A stretch of DNA of 64,000 nt from DSYU01 sp963827605 (GCA_963827605.1 CAWHBK010000003.1:744001-808000); one strand, 5' to 3'; counted from the first letter of the stretch, positions 1 through 8,386 are shown. Numbers and translations: made by a program. Notes: generated by a model not told the origin, from the letters alone.

Positions 1-1
1 T

Positions 2-250
2 TACTCCGTCTATCTGGCGTACTTTGTCGCGGTGAAACCCGATCACTACTGGCTGCCGGTCATGCTGCCGTTATTTTCCGGCGCGTTGAATGGCATTCCC
101 TGGCAGCGCACCGGCGCGCGTGGAGGATGGCTGGTGGGGCTGGCGCTTGTGTTCATCACAGTCATGCTGTGGCAGTGGGCGCATTTCCTCACGCTGGATG
201 TGGCGAATTTCACCAGCATCCTGGGCATGGAAGCCGCTCTAGGGTATTAG
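2..250 (+). CDS. C-terminal end of an integral membrane protein (partial)
   Basis: The reading frame is open from the window edge and stops at 248-250, so only about 82 C-terminal residues are visible. They contain two hydrophobic stretches (around YWLPVMLPLFSGAL and GWLVGLALVFITVMLW) separated by a short polar, Arg-containing loop, as in a polytopic inner-membrane protein. The composition resembles the tail of a PMT/ArnT-type or other multi-spanning membrane protein, but the fragment is too short to assign a family. The GTG/ATG codons inside the fragment are unlikely to be the real start because coding continues upstream. Confidence 0.5.
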   Translation, partial: YSVYLAYFVAVKPDHYWLPVMLPLFSGALNGIPWQRTGARGGWLVGLALVFITVMLWQWAHFLTLDVANFTSILGMEAALGY

Positions 251-272
251 ACGAGCCATATAACTCCACCCT

Positions 273-1064
273 ATGACTGCTTCGACGTTGCGTAATCCGC
301 TATTCTCCCTGCTGCTGGCGCTCCTGTGCGCCTGCGCCATCCGCCCGACCCCAATGGCGCTGCTGCCCGCCGCCACAATCCGCTCAACGGCCACTGTGGT
401 TTTCACGGGAACGACCGCGGTTACATCTACCCCGCCGCCCCCAATCCTTTCTCCGACCATGCCCACCGCGCAGGAACCAGGCCCGACGATTCCTGCCCTC
501 CCTACGCTACCCGCTGAGCATTACATTCGCGGTATCCGCGGGCATAAGCAGTACTTCACCCTGGGCTGTGAAGCCGCTACTGCCAAAGACTGGGCCAACT
601 ATTTTGACAAAGACTTCAACGAATTTGAATTTCAATATGCGCTGCCCCTCTCCGACAACCCAGAGTTCGGCTTCGTAGGGGATGTGAATTCACCCTGGGG
701 ACAGGTGCCTCCCTACGCTTACGGCGTCCACGCCGGGCCGGTAGCGGATCTGCTGAATGAATATGGCATCCCAGCCAAGGCGTATAAGGGCTACACCCTG
801 GAGCAGATCATCGCCAAAGTCGCGCAGGACAAACCCGTCATCGCCTGGGTGATCGGAAATGTGGTGGGTGGCATACCATATGAGTACACGGACAAAGAGG
901 GAAGAAAGGTCACCGTGGCGGCGTACGAGCATGTGGTCATCGTGACGGGATTTAATGAGACGAAGATCAGGTATATGACCAACGGCAAATTCTTCGAGAC
1001 GCCAAAAGAGGTGTTTCTAAACTCGTGGAGCGTGCTAGGGAATATGGTGGTGGTGGATGAGTGA
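273..1064 (+). CDS. C39-family (Peptidase_C39_2-like) lipoprotein
   Basis: The protein has 263 residues. A lipoprotein signal peptide ends in a lipobox-like LLCAC, followed by a low-complexity Thr/Pro linker (about residues 22-80) and then a papain-like C39_2 domain. The candidate nucleophile is the Cys of YFTLGCEAATAKDW and the candidate His lies in YEHVVIVTG. Proteins of this family are secreted cysteine peptidases, often of unknown substrate. I expect it to be anchored on the outer face of the membrane. The last 90 bases are repeated downstream at 1746-1835. There is no clear Shine-Dalgarno; a TATAAC at 259-264 ends only eight bases before the ATG, so the message may be leaderless. Confidence 0.7.
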   Translation: MTASTLRNPLFSLLLALLCACAIRPTPMALLPAATIRSTATVVFTGTTAVTSTPPPPILSPTMPTAQEPGPTIPALPTLPAEHYIRGIRGHKQYFTLGCEAATAKDWANYFDKDFNEFEFQYALPLSDNPEFGFVGDVNSPWGQVPPYAYGVHAGPVADLLNEYGIPAKAYKGYTLEQIIAKVAQDKPVIAWVIGNVVGGIPYEYTDKEGRKVTVAAYEHVVIVTGFNETKIRYMTNGKFFETPKEVFLNSWSVLGNMVVVDE

Positions 1065-1106
1065 GTGATCCTGTTCCATGCTATACTTTTGTAAGGAGAT
1101 CACGGC

Positions 1107-1397
1107 ATGAACCGGGAAGAAATTTTTCAGATCATCCGCGAACATCAAAGCGAGCTGACATACCGGGGAGTATCATCATTGGCTGTGTTTGGTTCTGTTG
1201 CTCGTGGTGATTCCTCTCCGGACAGCGATCTGGATTTGTTAGTGGAATTTATTCGCCCTATCGGTCTTTTTGAATTCATTCGCCTAAAACTCTTCCTGGA
1301 ACGGGTCACCGGTCGCCGCGTGGATCTCGTTACCCCTGATGCTCTCCACCCAGTTTTGAAAGATCAAATTTTGGGGGAGGCAATTTATGTCCGTTGA
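1107..1397 (+). CDS. mntA: MntA-type nucleotidyltransferase antitoxin
   Basis: This 96-residue minimal nucleotidyltransferase carries the signature GSVARGDSSPDSDLDLLVEF, with the GSxxRG(x)nDxD metal and nucleotide site intact. In the MntA/HepT system this enzyme adds AMP to the HepT toxin and neutralises it. The start has a good ribosome site (AAGGAG at about 1093). It overlaps the next frame by 11 bases, the usual arrangement for this operon. Because the toxin partner is interrupted, the antitoxin may now be an orphan. Confidence 0.8.
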   Translation: MNREEIFQIIREHQSELTYRGVSSLAVFGSVARGDSSPDSDLDLLVEFIRPIGLFEFIRLKLFLERVTGRRVDLVTPDALHPVLKDQILGEAIYVR

Positions 1398-1749
1398 AAA
1401 GACAGGCCGAAACTGGAGACTGCGGGTCAGCGATATCCTGGAAAGCATCACAAAAATCCAGGCGTATACGAAAGGGATGACATTGGAGCAGTTCCAATCC
1501 GACGCGAAAACAGTAGATGCTGTGATACGGAATTTTGAGGTTATCGGCGAAGCGGCGGGATATATCCCGGAAGATATCCAGGGGGTCTATTCTGACCTGG
1601 CCTAGTTGGAAATGCGCGGAATGCGCAACATCATGATTCACGAATACTTCGGCGTTAGCCTGCCGATTATTTGGTATACGATCAAAAATGATCTAGCACC
1701 ATTAGCAGCGGGGATGAAGCGAGTATTGGATGACAACAAAGACACATGA
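1387..1749 (+). pseudogene. hepT: HepT-like (DUF86) toxin interrupted by an in-frame stop
   Basis: The frame opens at 1387, overlapping mntA, and reads as a HepT/DUF86 HEPN RNase for 72 codons until TAG at 1603-1605. After the TAG the same frame continues for 47 codons with typical HepT sequence, including the catalytic RX4HXY motif (RNIMIHEY), to a TGA at 1747-1749. The stop sits where the family usually has a Trp (xPWxxMxGMRN), so one TGG to TAG change explains it. Translation as written would make a protein lacking the active site. The full 120-codon length is normal for the family. The alternative is a sequencing error. Confidence 0.8.
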
Positions 1750-1835
1750 CCAACGGTAAGTTCTTCGAGACGCCGAAAAAGGTGTTCCTCAACCTGTCGG
1801 GCTAGCTGAGGATTATAGTGGTCGTGTATGAATGA
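1746..1835 (+). pseudogene. Duplicated 3' end of the C39 peptidase gene (remnant)
   Basis: These 90 bases align without gaps to the last 90 bases of the C39 lipoprotein gene (975-1064), with about four of five positions identical, from ATGACCAACGG through to the terminal TGA. In the matching frame it reads MTNGKFFETPKKVFLNLSG, then an internal TAG, then a degenerate tail. It starts within the last four bases of the hepT frame. It looks like the tail of a second, tandem peptidase copy whose body was lost or replaced by the mntA/hepT pair. Confidence 0.75.
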
Positions 1836-1874
1836 TCATCAATGCTGTATATTGTCTTGTCTTCTCAGGTACTT

Positions 1875-2732
1875 ATGAAATTTGGATCGCACACATACAT
1901 GTTCACCGAGCGCTGGTCCGATGAAAGCCTGGATTTTCTCGATATTTCCAGGGAATTGGGACTGGATTGTTTCGAGGTTTCGGTTGGCGACGATGTATTT
2001 TTTTCGCCCGCGCTGACCCGCCGGCGGGCCCAGGCGCTTGGCCTGGAACTGACGGTTGGGCCCGGTGGCCGCTGGCCGATGGAGTGCAACCTGTCCTCCG
2101 AAGAAATCTCCGACCGGAAGGCCGGGCTGGCCTGGCATAAAAAACAGATTGACCTGGCCTGCGATTTGAGCGCAGTGGCCTACTGCGGCTGTATCTACGG
2201 GCACACGGGGGTGGTGAAACCTCATCCTCCGCAGCCAGACGAATATGAACGTATCGCAGAAGGGCTGCACCACCTGGCGGCGTATGGCCAGGAGCGGGGA
2301 GTCGCCATCGTTCTCGAGCCGATGAGCCATTTCCGCACCCATCTCGTCAACAAGCCCGAACAGGCGCTGAAGCTCATCACGCTGGCCGGCCATCCGAACC
2401 TGTACGTGCTGCTGGACACGTATCACATGGTTGTGGATGTGCGGGATTACGCCGAAGCCTTCCGGGTGGTCGGGGACCATTTATGGGGCATGCACGCCTG
2501 TGAGAATGACCGCGGCGTTCCGGGCGGCGGCCTGGTGCCCTGGCCGGCGATCTTTCAGACGCTGAAGGACATGGCGTTTGATGGCTACGTAATGATGGAA
2601 ACCTATAACTCTGCCATACCCGGTTTCGCCTGGCAGCGCGGAATGTTTCACAACGTCTGCCCCGACCCCCAGGCGTATATCCGGAAGGGGTTACAGTTCT
2701 TGAAGCAGGGTTTGCTGGGCCCGGTGTCTTGA
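1875..2732 (+). CDS. Sugar phosphate isomerase/epimerase (AP-endonuclease 2 TIM barrel)
   Basis: The protein has 285 residues and a xylose-isomerase-like TIM barrel. Candidate metal and catalytic residues sit at the usual barrel positions: Glu in IVLEPMSHF, Asp and His in VLLDTYHM, His in GMHACENDRG, and Glu in YVMMETYN. Family members interconvert keto-sugars or cyclitols (for example tagatose/psicose 3-epimerases or inosose enzymes); the substrate cannot be read here. I start at 1875 (MKFGSHTYMF), the typical first strand, rather than at 1842, which would add eleven residues unlike the family. It is probably cytoplasmic and transcribed alone. Confidence 0.75.
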   Translation: MKFGSHTYMFTERWSDESLDFLDISRELGLDCFEVSVGDDVFFSPALTRRRAQALGLELTVGPGGRWPMECNLSSEEISDRKAGLAWHKKQIDLACDLSAVAYCGCIYGHTGVVKPHPPQPDEYERIAEGLHHLAAYGQERGVAIVLEPMSHFRTHLVNKPEQALKLITLAGHPNLYVLLDTYHMVVDVRDYAEAFRVVGDHLWGMHACENDRGVPGGGLVPWPAIFQTLKDMAFDGYVMMETYNSAIPGFAWQRGMFHNVCPDPQAYIRKGLQFLKQGLLGPVS

Positions 2733-2908
2733 ACCAGGTGGGAGAATTGCCGCGGGATTTTAGCAGCCGAGCGGCTGGCCCCATGGGGTCATCGCCTGGC
2801 CTGGCTGGTGGGGTTGGTGCTGGTGGTTTGGGCGATCTTCTGGGTGATCGACACATAGCCGGGCTGATAGCGGCTTTACGGCATGCCTATAAACATGTTT
2901 CCATAGCC

Positions 2909-2937
2909 AGTTATAATCGAAAAAATATAGTTATAAT
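2909..2937 (+). promoter_or_regulatory. Two AGTTATAAT direct repeats 20 bp apart
   Basis: AGTTATAAT occurs at 2909-2917 and again at 2929-2937, exactly 20 bp (about two helical turns) apart, in an AT-rich stretch 42 bases upstream of the winged-helix gene. Each repeat also contains a TATAAT-like -10 element. It could be a promoter with an operator bound by the adjacent regulator. Confidence 0.4.
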
Positions 2938-2978
2938 AGATAAAATAAGTCTGATTATGATTTCTGATGGAGACCTGT

Positions 2979-3308
2979 ATGAAAGCAAAATTCAATGTGT
3001 GGATCGAAAATGATGGCAACGTGGTAATGAGTATTTGGCGGGCCAATTTTCTACATGCCATAAACACTTCTCACTCGCTTAAAAAGGCTGCCGAGAAGAT
3101 GAATATTTCTTACCATGAAGCTCAAATGAAATTGGATGAAATGGAGACCGGATTAGGATATAAGGTGGTAACGTACATCCCCTGTGCAGATGAGAAGGAG
3201 GAAGTCAGGCTTACGCATGAAGGAGAACGCCTGCTTAAGAATTTCGAGGAATTCTCATCCGGCTTTGATAAAGAGGTTACTGAGAAATTCCAATTGAAAT
3301 TTAAGTGA
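2979..3308 (+). CDS. ModE/LysR-type winged-helix DNA-binding protein
   Basis: The protein has 109 residues and corresponds to the N-terminal winged-helix domain of ModE. The helix-turn-helix lies around residues 22-50 (FLHAINTSHSLKKAAEKMNISYHEAQ) and a wing with VRLTHEGERLL follows. There is no C-terminal molybdate-binding (TOBE) domain, so it resembles stand-alone ModE-N regulators. I start at MKAKFNV because GGAG at about 2969 is correctly spaced from it; the ATG at 2967 would overlap that site. The gene is more AT-rich than its neighbours, which could mean transfer. The target is unknown; autoregulation through the upstream repeats is plausible. Confidence 0.65.
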   Translation: MKAKFNVWIENDGNVVMSIWRANFLHAINTSHSLKKAAEKMNISYHEAQMKLDEMETGLGYKVVTYIPCADEKEEVRLTHEGERLLKNFEEFSSGFDKEVTEKFQLKFK

Positions 3309-3440
3309 TGGCACAAATTCATTTAACGATTTTTGTACCGGAATAAACGTTCTTTTAACTTTTCGGCGCCATATGTAATGGTATTGATTACCGGCTGGCT
3401 TTAGCCGATTATTTTTTGCCTGCCTGCATACCACTTATTT

Positions 3441-4256
3441 CTAACGATCCAACAGGCCTAACCCGCGCGCGCGCCGGATGGCCTGAACGCGCGTTTCCAC
3501 GCTCAACTTGCCGTAGATATTATTGATGTGGGTCTTCACGGTGCTGGCGGCGATATTGAGTTTCACGGCGATTTGTTGGTTGGATAAACCCTGATCGACC
3601 AGCCGCAGCACCTCAAGCTCGCGTGTGCTCAACGGCTCGACCAGATCGTTTTGATCCGGAAGCGCCGCTGCGATTTCACCCGGCTTGGGCTCTTGCTGCG
3701 GCGTAAGCCACTGCTTTTGGCGGAAGCGCTGTAGAATGCGCTCAGGGAGGAGGATTTCGGGACGAGTCCAGAACAGGACCAGCCCACCCAGTACGAGTAG
3801 GATGGGCGCCATCACCTGGATGAAAAGCCCGCCGGCAATCGCGCCAAACAGGGCAAACAAGGTAACACCGCCGGTCGCCATTCCCCAGCCAACCAGGTTA
3901 ACAATTGGACGCCAGGCCAGCTGACGGTTCGCCAGAGCCATTCCGACCCCGATGCCGGAGACGAGCAACAGCCAGGCGTAAGCCCAGGCGTTCCAGTCGT
4001 TGGTCAGCACATTGAGCAGAAAAATCAGTCCAAAGGCGAGGAGCAGGCAACCGGGAATATACAGGATGGGCGCCCAGGTCCATTTTTGGCGGGAAATGAA
4101 AACCAGGATGAAAAACATTCCCCCAAGCATAAGAAAAACCAGCGGCAGGGCCACGTTGAGCGTACCACCGAAAAATATGTTCAATCCAATGATCATCACC
4201 GCTGTCCCGATCAAGAGAAGGCTGGCGATCTTATTAGGCTGGCTGAACATCCCCAT
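3441..4256 (-). CDS. Membrane-anchored LuxR-family transcriptional regulator
   Basis: In this 271-residue protein the first ~165 residues form about six transmembrane segments. A short polar linker follows, and then a LuxR/GerE helix-turn-helix (LSTRELEVLRLVDQGLSNQQIAVKLNIAASTVKTH). There is no receiver or other soluble sensor, so the membrane part must do the sensing or tether the DNA-binding domain. The membrane region resembles the stand-alone membrane protein at 24464-25171 and the tail of the kinase at 25352-27022, including a tryptophan-rich hairpin (NDWNAWAYAW). Targets are unknown. The gene is transcribed away from the 4.4 kb SDR remnant. Confidence 0.75.
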   Translation of the reverse strand: MGMFSQPNKIASLLLIGTAVMIIGLNIFFGGTLNVALPLVFLMLGGMFFILVFISRQKWTWAPILYIPGCLLLAFGLIFLLNVLTNDWNAWAYAWLLLVSGIGVGMALANRQLAWRPIVNLVGWGMATGGVTLFALFGAIAGGLFIQVMAPILLVLGGLVLFWTRPEILLPERILQRFRQKQWLTPQQEPKPGEIAAALPDQNDLVEPLSTRELEVLRLVDQGLSNQQIAVKLNIAASTVKTHINNIYGKLSVETRVQAIRRARGLGLLDR

Positions 4257-4393
4257 ACAGTACTCCTGTTCTTATAACTGGTGGACTTTCTGGCAGGATA
4301 ACATGCTCCATTATATGGCTTTTCATCAAGATTGGTACACTCAAGCCGCCGCCACAATTGATATTTCCTCTATACGATCAATTGCCGACATCA

Positions 4394-4570
4394 TCAGGTC
4401 GGGTACCTGCCGCCGTCAACGTTGATTGTCTGGCCGGTAATATAGCCGTTCCTGGCAAGCATGACCGCTACCTGTCCGACTTCTTCCACCGTACCGAACC
4501 TGCCAACCGGCAGCGCATCGGGACGCGCGGAAGACAGCTGTGAAAGCATATCCGTCTCGATAAGGTTAAT
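4394..4570 (-). pseudogene. C-terminal fragment of a short-chain dehydrogenase/reductase
   Basis: About 58 codons read as the end of a classical SDR: NLIETDM (the ...PGxIxTxM segment), then LPVGRFGTVEEVGQVAVMLA and the terminal GYITGQTINVDGG. The Rossmann nucleotide site and the catalytic Ser-Tyr-Lys are absent. The upstream frame (to 4660) does not look like an SDR, so homology begins abruptly near 4570. This is a truncated remnant of a 3-oxoacyl-ACP-reductase-like gene and should be inactive. Confidence 0.7.
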
Positions 4571-4787
4571 CTCCTGATTACACCGCTGAAACTCCCCCGA
4601 AAAGGTGATTTTACAAAATAATGTTGGGTGAGGCAAGATCAATGGTTTATTGCCCCTCAATTCGTGGGGTGCCTGAGATTATCGTAGGGTTATAATCAGA
4701 TAGCGCGCGCCGGCAGCGCATCCGTTGGCGCGATAAACACCGGATTTACGAATTCCAACAGCGAGACTCGATCCAAGGAGAATTTCA

Positions 4788-5795
4788 ATGGAACCAGCTC
4801 AACATGTGCTTCCCCGCTGGCGCGGGTTTAATTTGCTGGAATTGTTCACTGTAAACAGCGACGCTAATTTTCGCGAGGATGATTTTCGCTGGATCGCCGA
4901 ATGGGGCTTTAACTTTGTGCGCATCCCCGCCTGCTATACGCTGTGGACGGAAGGCAGCAATACGTACCGCGTGTCTGAGCCGCAGTTAAAAAAGGTGGAC
5001 CGCATCCTGGAATATGGTGAAAAGTACGGCGTGCATATCTCGTTTAATTTTCACCGCGCACCGGGTTATTCGGTTAACCCGGAACGGGCGGAACCGTTCG
5101 ACCTCTGGAAAGACCAGGCCGCGTTAGACGCGTTTTGCTTCCATTGGCAAATGTTTACCCGCCGCTACCGCGAAGTCGCACTGGAAAGCCTGAGCTTCAA
5201 CCTGGTCAACGAACCCCCGCGCCCATCGGAGGAGGGCATGACCCGCGCTGACCATGAGACCGTCGTACGCACGGCGGTTCGCGCGATCCGCGCCATCGAC
5301 CCTGAACGCCTGGTACTCGTTGACGGGGTGAGCTGGGGCAACGAACCGCTGCCCGAATTGGCCGACCTGGCTTCTTCGGCAGTGGCGCAGAGCTGCCGCG
5401 CCTACGCGCCGATGGGCATCAGTCATTACCAGGCCAGTTGGGTGGGCGGTGAGAACTGGCCCGAACCGGCCTGGCCTGGCGAGATGCAGGATGGGGAGTA
5501 TTGGAACCGCGAGCGGCTGGAAGCGCATTACCGCCCCTGGATCGAACTGGCCCAACAGGGTGTGGGCGTGCACTGCGGGGAGGGCGGCGCGTTCAACCAC
5601 ACCCCTCACCCGGTTTACTTGCGCTGGCTCAACGATGTGCTGGATATCCTCACCACGAATAATATCGGCTATGCGCTGTGGAATTTCCGCGGCGCGTTTG
5701 GCCTGCTCGACAGCGACCGCCCGGACGTGGAGTACGAAGACTGGCACGGTCACCGCCTGGACCGCAAGCTGCTGGATCTCTTGCAGCGGTATTAG
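4788..5795 (+). CDS. Glycoside hydrolase family 5 (cellulase-like) enzyme
   Basis: This 335-residue single GH5 (beta/alpha)8 barrel starts with the typical WRGFNLLELF. The acid/base Glu is E142 in FNLVNEPP and the nucleophile Glu is E265 in HCGEGGAF; the family Arg in FVRIPACY and the HF pair in ISFNFHRAP are also present. No signal peptide is visible, so it probably acts in the cytoplasm on imported oligosaccharides or glycosides; the exact glycan cannot be predicted. The ribosome site (AAGGAG, ending about eight bases before ATG) is strong. It is a single-gene unit followed by an inverted repeat. Confidence 0.85.
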   Translation: MEPAQHVLPRWRGFNLLELFTVNSDANFREDDFRWIAEWGFNFVRIPACYTLWTEGSNTYRVSEPQLKKVDRILEYGEKYGVHISFNFHRAPGYSVNPERAEPFDLWKDQAALDAFCFHWQMFTRRYREVALESLSFNLVNEPPRPSEEGMTRADHETVVRTAVRAIRAIDPERLVLVDGVSWGNEPLPELADLASSAVAQSCRAYAPMGISHYQASWVGGENWPEPAWPGEMQDGEYWNRERLEAHYRPWIELAQQGVGVHCGEGGAFNHTPHPVYLRWLNDVLDILTTNNIGYALWNFRGAFGLLDSDRPDVEYEDWHGHRLDRKLLDLLQRY

Positions 5796-5853
5796 AAACC
5801 CCAGGACCTTTGTCAGGTTGTACAACACGCTAAAACATTCTCACTCCTTCAAC

Positions 5854-5910
5854 CCCCCTCTCCATGATCGCTGCGCCAGGCGAGCTAGCACAGCAATCAT
5901 GGAGAGGGGG
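5854..5910. repeat. Long inverted repeat (20-bp arms) between convergent genes
   Basis: The arms 5854-5873 and 5891-5910 match at 19 of 20 positions (CCCCCTCTCCATGAT...GCTG and its complement) around a 17-base loop. It lies between the GH5 gene (+) and hppA (-). There is no T-run, so it is not a textbook intrinsic terminator. It could be a bidirectional transcription stop or a dispersed palindromic element. The rest of the 308-base gap (5796-6103) shows no gene. Confidence 0.6.
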
Positions 5911-6103
5911 CACGGTTCAGCGCAGGCTGCCATTTCCATAAAGAATAGACCCTGTGCGCCGAACCGCGGCGCGATGGTAATCGCGGGATTAGAAAAGAAC
6001 CTGAACCTGCCAAACGACCCACTCTATGATTATAGAAAAGTCTCAACTCATAGTGGTAGTGTTCGCCGCGGCATCGGCGGAGAGCATCTTGGGAGCTGGC
6101 TTT

Positions 6104-8386
6104 TTACTCTGGAGAATCCCCCAAATAAGACCACCCAATAGCAAGATGAACAATGATCCAGCCAATAGGCCCTAACTGCTGGCTTTGGACGATGATCGGC
6201 GCGACGATCAGGCTGACCAGGTTGACTACCTTAATCATGGGGTTCAAGGCCGGACCAGCCGTATCCTTGAGCGGGTCGCCAACCGTATCCCCAACCACAC
6301 CGGCCTTATGCCTTTCTGAACCTTTGCCAGTAATGGGTATCAGACCCAGACCCCGCGGCTCATCCTCGATGGCTTTCTTGGCATTGTCCCAGGCCCCGCC
6401 CGCATTCGCCATAAATACGGCCAGCAGCTGCCCGGATAAAATCACGCCTGCCAGGAAACCGCCCAGCGCCTCGACCTGTAACACCAACCCCACCAGCACG
6501 GGGGTGAGGATGGCAATTGTCGCCAGTGGAATGAGCTCCTTTTGAGCCGAACGAGTGGAAATGCCCACCACGCGGGCATAATCAGGCAGCTTCGTGCCTT
6601 CCATAATCCCAGGAATGCGGAACTGTTCGCGCACCTCCTGGACAATCATCCCCGCAGCCCGCGCCACCGCTCGAATCGAAAGTGAAGAGAACAACCAGGG
6701 CAGCGCCCCACCCAACAGGAAACCAATAAAAACCTTGGTATCCGACACCCGGATGGCATCCATCACCGGCTGGCCCAAACTGAGCTGAACACGCCCAACA
6801 TCGGTCAGGAATGAGGCAAACAGGCTGACCGCGGCAATCACCGCGGATGCAATAGCGACGCCCTTCGTAATGGCCTTGGTGGTGTTGCCTACCGCATCCA
6901 GGTCGGCCAGGATCTGGCGAGCATTGAGGGTGGCTTTATCGTCCTGACCATGCCAGGCCATTTCACCAATGCCGTTGGCATTGTCTGAAATCGGCCCGTA
7001 GGAATCCATAGCAACATTGTTACCCGTCTGGCTCAACATGCCAATCCCGATCATCGCCACCCCATACAGCACAAAGAGGGCTCCTTGATCACCATATAAG
7101 GTCAACGGCCCAATAAAAGCGACCGAGATTATAGCCAGCGCCCAAACGCTCGACTCCATCCCGGAGGACAGCCCGGAGAGAATGGTCGTGGCCGGACCAA
7201 AATTCGTGGCCTCAACGATATCCTTGACCGGCTGCCGCTGCGTGGAGGTAAAGTAACTGGTCAGGGGATTGAATGCCACCGCCAGCACGACCCCGATGGT
7301 GGTCAGCATGGCCAGTCTCCAATCATTACCGTACAGAATCGCAACGAGGAACGACCAGACAATCGTGTTGATGCTGGAGACCTCATACGATCGAAACATC
7401 GACTCTTCCGCATTGTGCGCGCGCAGGAAAGGCACAGGGAAGTTCTCCCACAACGGGACGGCGAATGTTCCTAAGATCGAGCTGATCACACCGATACCGC
7501 GAATAATCAGCGGGTAAACGATCCACTTGAGCGAATGGGTGGGGTCCACGGCCACCAGCGCCAGCCCCAGGATCAAAGCCGAAACGATCGTGACCTCATA
7601 GCTCTCAAAGATATCGGCAGCCATCCCGGCGCAGTCACCCACGTTGTCGCCCACCAGGTCAGCAATCACAGCAGCATTGCGAGGGTCGTCTTCAGGGATA
7701 TCCTTCTCCACTTTCCCCACCAGATCAGCCCCAACATCCGCCGCCTTGGTGTAAATCCCGCCACCCACGCGCATAAACAGCGCCAGCAGCGTGCCGCCAA
7801 AGCCAAAGCCCAACAGGGCATCTGGAGCGGCTCTCCCGAAGATGATAAAGATGACCGTGCCGCCCAGCAGCCCCAGGCCGTCCGTCAGCATGCCGGTGAT
7901 CGTCCCAGCATAGTATGCGATGGACAGCGATTCAGTCAGCGACCCTTGCAGCGCTGCGGCAGCCGAGCGAACATTGGCCTGGATCGCCATCCGCATCCCT
8001 AACTGTCCAACCAGCAGTGAAAACGAAGCACCCAGGACAAACGCCAACATACGCCCAAAAGCAATGATGATCTGGGTATTTTGGGGAAATTCTTCCAAGG
8101 CTTCCTGACTGGGCCGAACCACATAAACGCTCAAGAAAAGCGCTACAGCCAGTACGCCAATCGCAGGCAAGATGGTGCGCAGCTGGCTGCTCAGATAGCT
8201 GTTGGCCCCAATCCGGATAGCGCCCCAGACTTCTTGCATTTTTGGGCTGCCTTTGTCTTTCCGCAGCACTATTCCTCGCAGGTACCAGGCATATAAAAGG
8301 CTGATCACCGCGATAATAAGCACAGCAACGACCGCGACTTGCTCAAATGAATTGAGCCCATGCTTTGCCAACCCGAGAATGTTCAT
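6104..8386 (-). CDS. hppA: Membrane-bound proton-translocating pyrophosphatase
   Basis: This 760-residue protein has about 16 transmembrane segments. It carries the family signature DVGADLVGKVE and the acidic substrate-site motifs (EDDPRNAAVIADLVGDNVGDCAG; DSYGPISDNANG). It hydrolyses cytoplasmic pyrophosphate to pump protons. At the determinant site the sequence is GNTTKAITKG with Lys at about residue 504; by family knowledge, Lys here marks the K+-independent H+-pumping class, whereas K+-dependent enzymes have Ala. The length is normal. It is monocistronic, with a long upstream non-coding region. The start at MNILGLAKHGL fits the N-terminal helix. Confidence 0.93.
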   Translation of the reverse strand: MNILGLAKHGLNSFEQVAVVAVLIIAVISLLYAWYLRGIVLRKDKGSPKMQEVWGAIRIGANSYLSSQLRTILPAIGVLAVALFLSVYVVRPSQEALEEFPQNTQIIIAFGRMLAFVLGASFSLLVGQLGMRMAIQANVRSAAAALQGSLTESLSIAYYAGTITGMLTDGLGLLGGTVIFIIFGRAAPDALLGFGFGGTLLALFMRVGGGIYTKAADVGADLVGKVEKDIPEDDPRNAAVIADLVGDNVGDCAGMAADIFESYEVTIVSALILGLALVAVDPTHSLKWIVYPLIIRGIGVISSILGTFAVPLWENFPVPFLRAHNAEESMFRSYEVSSINTIVWSFLVAILYGNDWRLAMLTTIGVVLAVAFNPLTSYFTSTQRQPVKDIVEATNFGPATTILSGLSSGMESSVWALAIISVAFIGPLTLYGDQGALFVLYGVAMIGIGMLSQTGNNVAMDSYGPISDNANGIGEMAWHGQDDKATLNARQILADLDAVGNTTKAITKGVAIASAVIAAVSLFASFLTDVGRVQLSLGQPVMDAIRVSDTKVFIGFLLGGALPWLFSSLSIRAVARAAGMIVQEVREQFRIPGIMEGTKLPDYARVVGISTRSAQKELIPLATIAILTPVLVGLVLQVEALGGFLAGVILSGQLLAVFMANAGGAWDNAKKAIEDEPRGLGLIPITGKGSERHKAGVVGDTVGDPLKDTAGPALNPMIKVVNLVSLIVAPIIVQSQQLGPIGWIIVHLAIGWSYLGDSPE

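Noticed and set aside
2733..2978. Gene in the frame ATG 2729 to 3013
   Set aside because: Glycine-rich translation of a GC-rich membrane-helix remnant followed by AT-rich promoter DNA; composition is not protein-like.
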